NCBI GenBank assembly: GCA_018823745.1
Contig: JAHJHR010000003.1
Location: 248,001-312,000, forward strand
Direction: 5' to 3'
Origin: Alphaproteobacteria bacterium
Lineage (GTDB): Bacteria > Pseudomonadota > Alphaproteobacteria > Oceanibaculales > Oceanibaculaceae
Length of the DNA stretch: 64,000 bases
Shown here: piece after piece, positions 61,892-64,000 of the stretch
How positions within the stretch are numbered: position 1 is the first letter of the stretch
How the letters are laid out: every line of letters begins with the position of its first letter
The notes under the pieces: model-generated
What the model saw: only the letters and a program-made list of their open reading frames with translations
The model's database searches: none
What the model was told of the DNA's origin: nothing
Position numbers and translations under genes: made by a program

Positions 61892-62677
61892 ATGCAAAGC
61901 GCACAGGCTACCCAGAAGAACGGTCTTGGAACGGGGGGTGGGGTGACCCTCGATTTCGTTGCCGTCGCCCCGCTTCGCCAGAGCAAACTCGCCGATCAGC
62001 TTTATGAACAGATCATGCTGCAGATCGTCAACGGCTCGCTGGCGATTGGCGAAAAACTGCCGTCCGAGGCTCAACTCTGCCAGCTTTTTGCCGTCTCGCG
62101 CCCGGTCGTCCGGGAAGCGCTGGCCCGGCTGCGGGCGGATAATGTCATCGCCTCACGGCGCGGGTCGGGCACCTATGTCCAGTCGCGCCCGGCTGCCGAT
62201 CTGGTCCGGCTGGCCCCCTCCGGCGTGCTGGCCGAGCTGCTGCGCTGCTACGAGATGCGCGTTGCTCTGGAGGGCGAGGCCGCCTATCTGGCCGCACAAC
62301 GCCGCGAGAAGGAAGATCTGGTCGCCATCGAGCAGGCGCTGGACTACATGAACAGCCAGCTTGGCAGCGGCGATGACGAGCAGGGTGCCGAGGCGGATTT
62401 CAATTTCCACATGGCGATTGCCGCAGCGACCAAGAACGCCCTCTATGTGAAGACATTGCAGGGGCTGCACATCACCGTGCGGGATGGCATCCAGCTGGCC
62501 CGCCGGATTTCCATGCTGCAGCACGAACCGCTGGAAGTGGTGCGCACCGAGCATAACCGCATCTTCCGGGCCATCGAGAAGAAGCAGCCGGGGGCGGCCC
62601 GCAACGCCATGCGTGCCCATATCGACTTTTCGCGCCTGCGGATGGTCGGCCAGCTGCAGGACGGGGACACGGTATAA
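61892..62677 (+). CDS. FadR-type GntR transcriptional regulator
   Basis: A 261-aa GntR regulator with the winged helix (LAIGEKLPSEAQLCQLFAVS, RPVVREALARLRADNVIASR, RGSGTYV) and an all-helical FCD effector domain (YEMRVALEGEAAYLAAQRRE, ADFNFHMAIAAATKNALYVK). Divergent from the CoA-transferase and catabolic genes, it is their likely repressor. The metal-binding His/Asp pattern of FCD domains is present. Confidence 0.9.
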   Translation: MQSAQATQKNGLGTGGGVTLDFVAVAPLRQSKLADQLYEQIMLQIVNGSLAIGEKLPSEAQLCQLFAVSRPVVREALARLRADNVIASRRGSGTYVQSRPAADLVRLAPSGVLAELLRCYEMRVALEGEAAYLAAQRREKEDLVAIEQALDYMNSQLGSGDDEQGAEADFNFHMAIAAATKNALYVKTLQGLHITVRDGIQLARRISMLQHEPLEVVRTEHNRIFRAIEKKQPGAARNAMRAHIDFSRLRMVGQLQDGDTV

Positions 62678-62684
62678 TCCTGGC

Positions 62685-64000
62685 ATGATCGAGGCGGTCG
62701 ACAGCCTGCTGGAACGATGGACGCAGCCGGGATCACCCGGCTGCGCCGTCGCTGTTGTGAAGGATGGCGACATCCTGCACGCCAAAGGCTATGGCCTGGC
62801 GCATGTCGAGCTGGGCGTGCCGAACACCCCGGAAACAGTGTTCCGCATCGCCTCGATCACCAAGCAGTTCACCTGCCTTGCTATACTGATGCTGGCACGC
62901 GATGGCGCCCTCAGCCTCGATGACGATATCCGCCGCCATATCCCCGGCTTGCCCGATTATGGCCGGCCGATCCTGATCCGCCATCTGATGACCAATACCA
63001 GCGGGTTGCGGGATTCCCTGGAGGCCTTCCGGCTGACCGGCCTGACCCTCGGCCAGGCGCGCAGCGTGGCCGAGATGACGGCGCTGATCTGCCGCCAGCA
63101 GGGGCTGAATTTCCTGCCAGGCGACAGTTATCTCTACTCCAATGCCGGTTTCGTCCTGCTGACGCTGATCGCCGGGAAATGCGCCGGAACCAGCCTGCGG
63201 GATTTCCTCGATACCCGCATCTTCACGCCGCTGGGCATGGCCTCGACCGCGCTGCTGCCCTTCGATGCCGAAGTGTTTCCCGGCCGCGCCCAGGGCTATG
63301 CCCTTGACCAAGGCACGCTGTGGCGCGTCGGCAGCGGCTTCGAGACCAATGGCGAGGGCGGCATGGTCTCCTCGGTCCGGGACATGATCACCTGGATGTC
63401 ATGCTGGGGCACGGACAGGCTGGACGGCATCGACCCGCTGGCGATCCTGGACGCGCCACCAATCCTGACAACCGGCGTGCGAAGCCGTTATGGCTACGGC
63501 TTCATGGTGGAACGCTATCGCGGGCTGAAAGCCTATGGCCATAGCGGGTTGCTGCCGGGCTTCACCTCCAACATCCTGCATCTGCCGGAACGCGGGCTCA
63601 GCGTCATCTGCCTGTCGAACACATTGGCGGTGAATGCCTATCTGACCACCCGGCTGATCGCCGACACAGTGCCGGGCATGGATTTCCCCGAACCGGCCTT
63701 CGCCAAACCCGCCCCTGCCCTGCTGCAGCGCCTTGTCGGTGCCGGCCTGTTTGTCGATGAGACGACGGGCGCCACCGCCAGCTTCACCGATGCCGAGGGA
63801 AGGCTGGGCGGTACACGCTATGGCGCGCCCTTCCTGCTGGCGAACCAGGATGGCACCGAAAGCCGCTTCCAGGTGGTGCAGGGCGGCTTCGACGTGGTGT
63901 CGGTCGAGATCGATGGCGAGGGTGTCGCCATGACCCGTGTCGATGGCGGGGTGGAGCGCTATGTCCCCGTCGCCGCTGGCGATACAGGCGCGGACAGGCT
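62685..64000 (+). CDS. Serine hydrolase of the beta-lactamase / class C PBP family (cut by window edge)
   Basis: At least 438 codons are present; the gene runs past the right edge. The ATG at 62685, seven bases after the regulator's stop, opens MIEAVDSLLERWTQPGSPGC. Catalytic motifs are SITKQFTC (SxxK), YSNAG (YxN) and YGHSGLLPGF (HxG), as in D-aminopeptidases and EstB-like esterases. A beta-rich C-terminal extension (YGAPFLLANQDGTESRFQVV) is consistent with D-aminopeptidase-type members. No signal peptide is seen. The link with the catabolic cluster is only positional. Confidence 0.88.
   Translation, partial: MIEAVDSLLERWTQPGSPGCAVAVVKDGDILHAKGYGLAHVELGVPNTPETVFRIASITKQFTCLAILMLARDGALSLDDDIRRHIPGLPDYGRPILIRHLMTNTSGLRDSLEAFRLTGLTLGQARSVAEMTALICRQQGLNFLPGDSYLYSNAGFVLLTLIAGKCAGTSLRDFLDTRIFTPLGMASTALLPFDAEVFPGRAQGYALDQGTLWRVGSGFETNGEGGMVSSVRDMITWMSCWGTDRLDGIDPLAILDAPPILTTGVRSRYGYGFMVERYRGLKAYGHSGLLPGFTSNILHLPERGLSVICLSNTLAVNAYLTTRLIADTVPGMDFPEPAFAKPAPALLQRLVGAGLFVDETTGATASFTDAEGRLGGTRYGAPFLLANQDGTESRFQVVQGGFDVVSVEIDGEGVAMTRVDGGVERYVPVAAGDTGADR

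Overview
The window is GC-rich chromosomal DNA from an alphaproteobacterium. The yqeY–dnaG–rpoD block, adjacent carA/carB and greA, the LysR gene beside trxB, and many solute-binding-protein transporters fit a Rhodospirillales-like lineage. The genus cannot be fixed from the sequence alone. No tRNA, rRNA or CRISPR array was seen.

Layout. 1–9.0 kb is core housekeeping: rpoD (cut by the left edge), dnaG, yqeY, carA-carB, greA and an Lrp/AsnC regulator. 9.2–15.4 kb holds an ELM1-like protein, a likely operon of a 2OG-Fe(II) oxygenase, a 637-aa protein I do not recognise and a GNAT acetyltransferase, then trxB and a LysR regulator. 15.6–27.3 kb is an integrated element bounded by perfect 44-bp direct repeats. 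It sits in the 3' end of a small RNA gene whose terminator hairpin is rebuilt at both ends. The element carries a tyrosine integrase next to attR, an AlpA-type regulator opposite a MerR-like regulator, a replication-initiator-like winged-helix protein, a long minus-strand train of small overlapping genes, a tail tape-measure protein and two paralogous tail-chaperone-like proteins. No terminase, portal, major capsid or lysis gene is visible. Size and layout suggest a phage satellite (PICI-like) or a reduced prophage.

27.4–35.1 kb is mixed accessory and metabolic DNA: a Tat-exported papain-like protease just outside attR, an MgtC-family membrane protein, an orphan RiPP-type precursor with a nitrile-hydratase-like leader (NHLP), msrP, a frameshifted MFS gene, a creatininase-family hydrolase, an NADP-dependent oxidoreductase and an AlkA-like glycosylase. 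35.3–47.6 kb holds a PAS-GGDEF-EAL protein, an orphan xanthine-dehydrogenase-type molybdenum subunit, cysQ, an enoyl-CoA hydratase, a divergent AraC/MFS pair, REP-like repeats, a ParA-family ATPase, an L-threonylcarbamoyladenylate synthase and a D-2-hydroxyacid dehydrogenase.

47.6–64 kb is transport and catabolism. A polar amino-acid ABC transporter with its GntR regulator comes first, then a thioesterase. After that comes a minus-strand cluster of a TAXI-type TRAP transporter, a malate/lactate-type dehydrogenase, an HpcH/HpaI aldolase, an IlvD/Edd sugar-acid dehydratase, a ThDP-dependent enzyme and a two-subunit CoA-transferase, with a divergent FadR-type regulator. The cluster reads as uptake and breakdown of a sugar acid or related hydroxy acid. 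The window ends inside a serine beta-lactamase-fold hydrolase.
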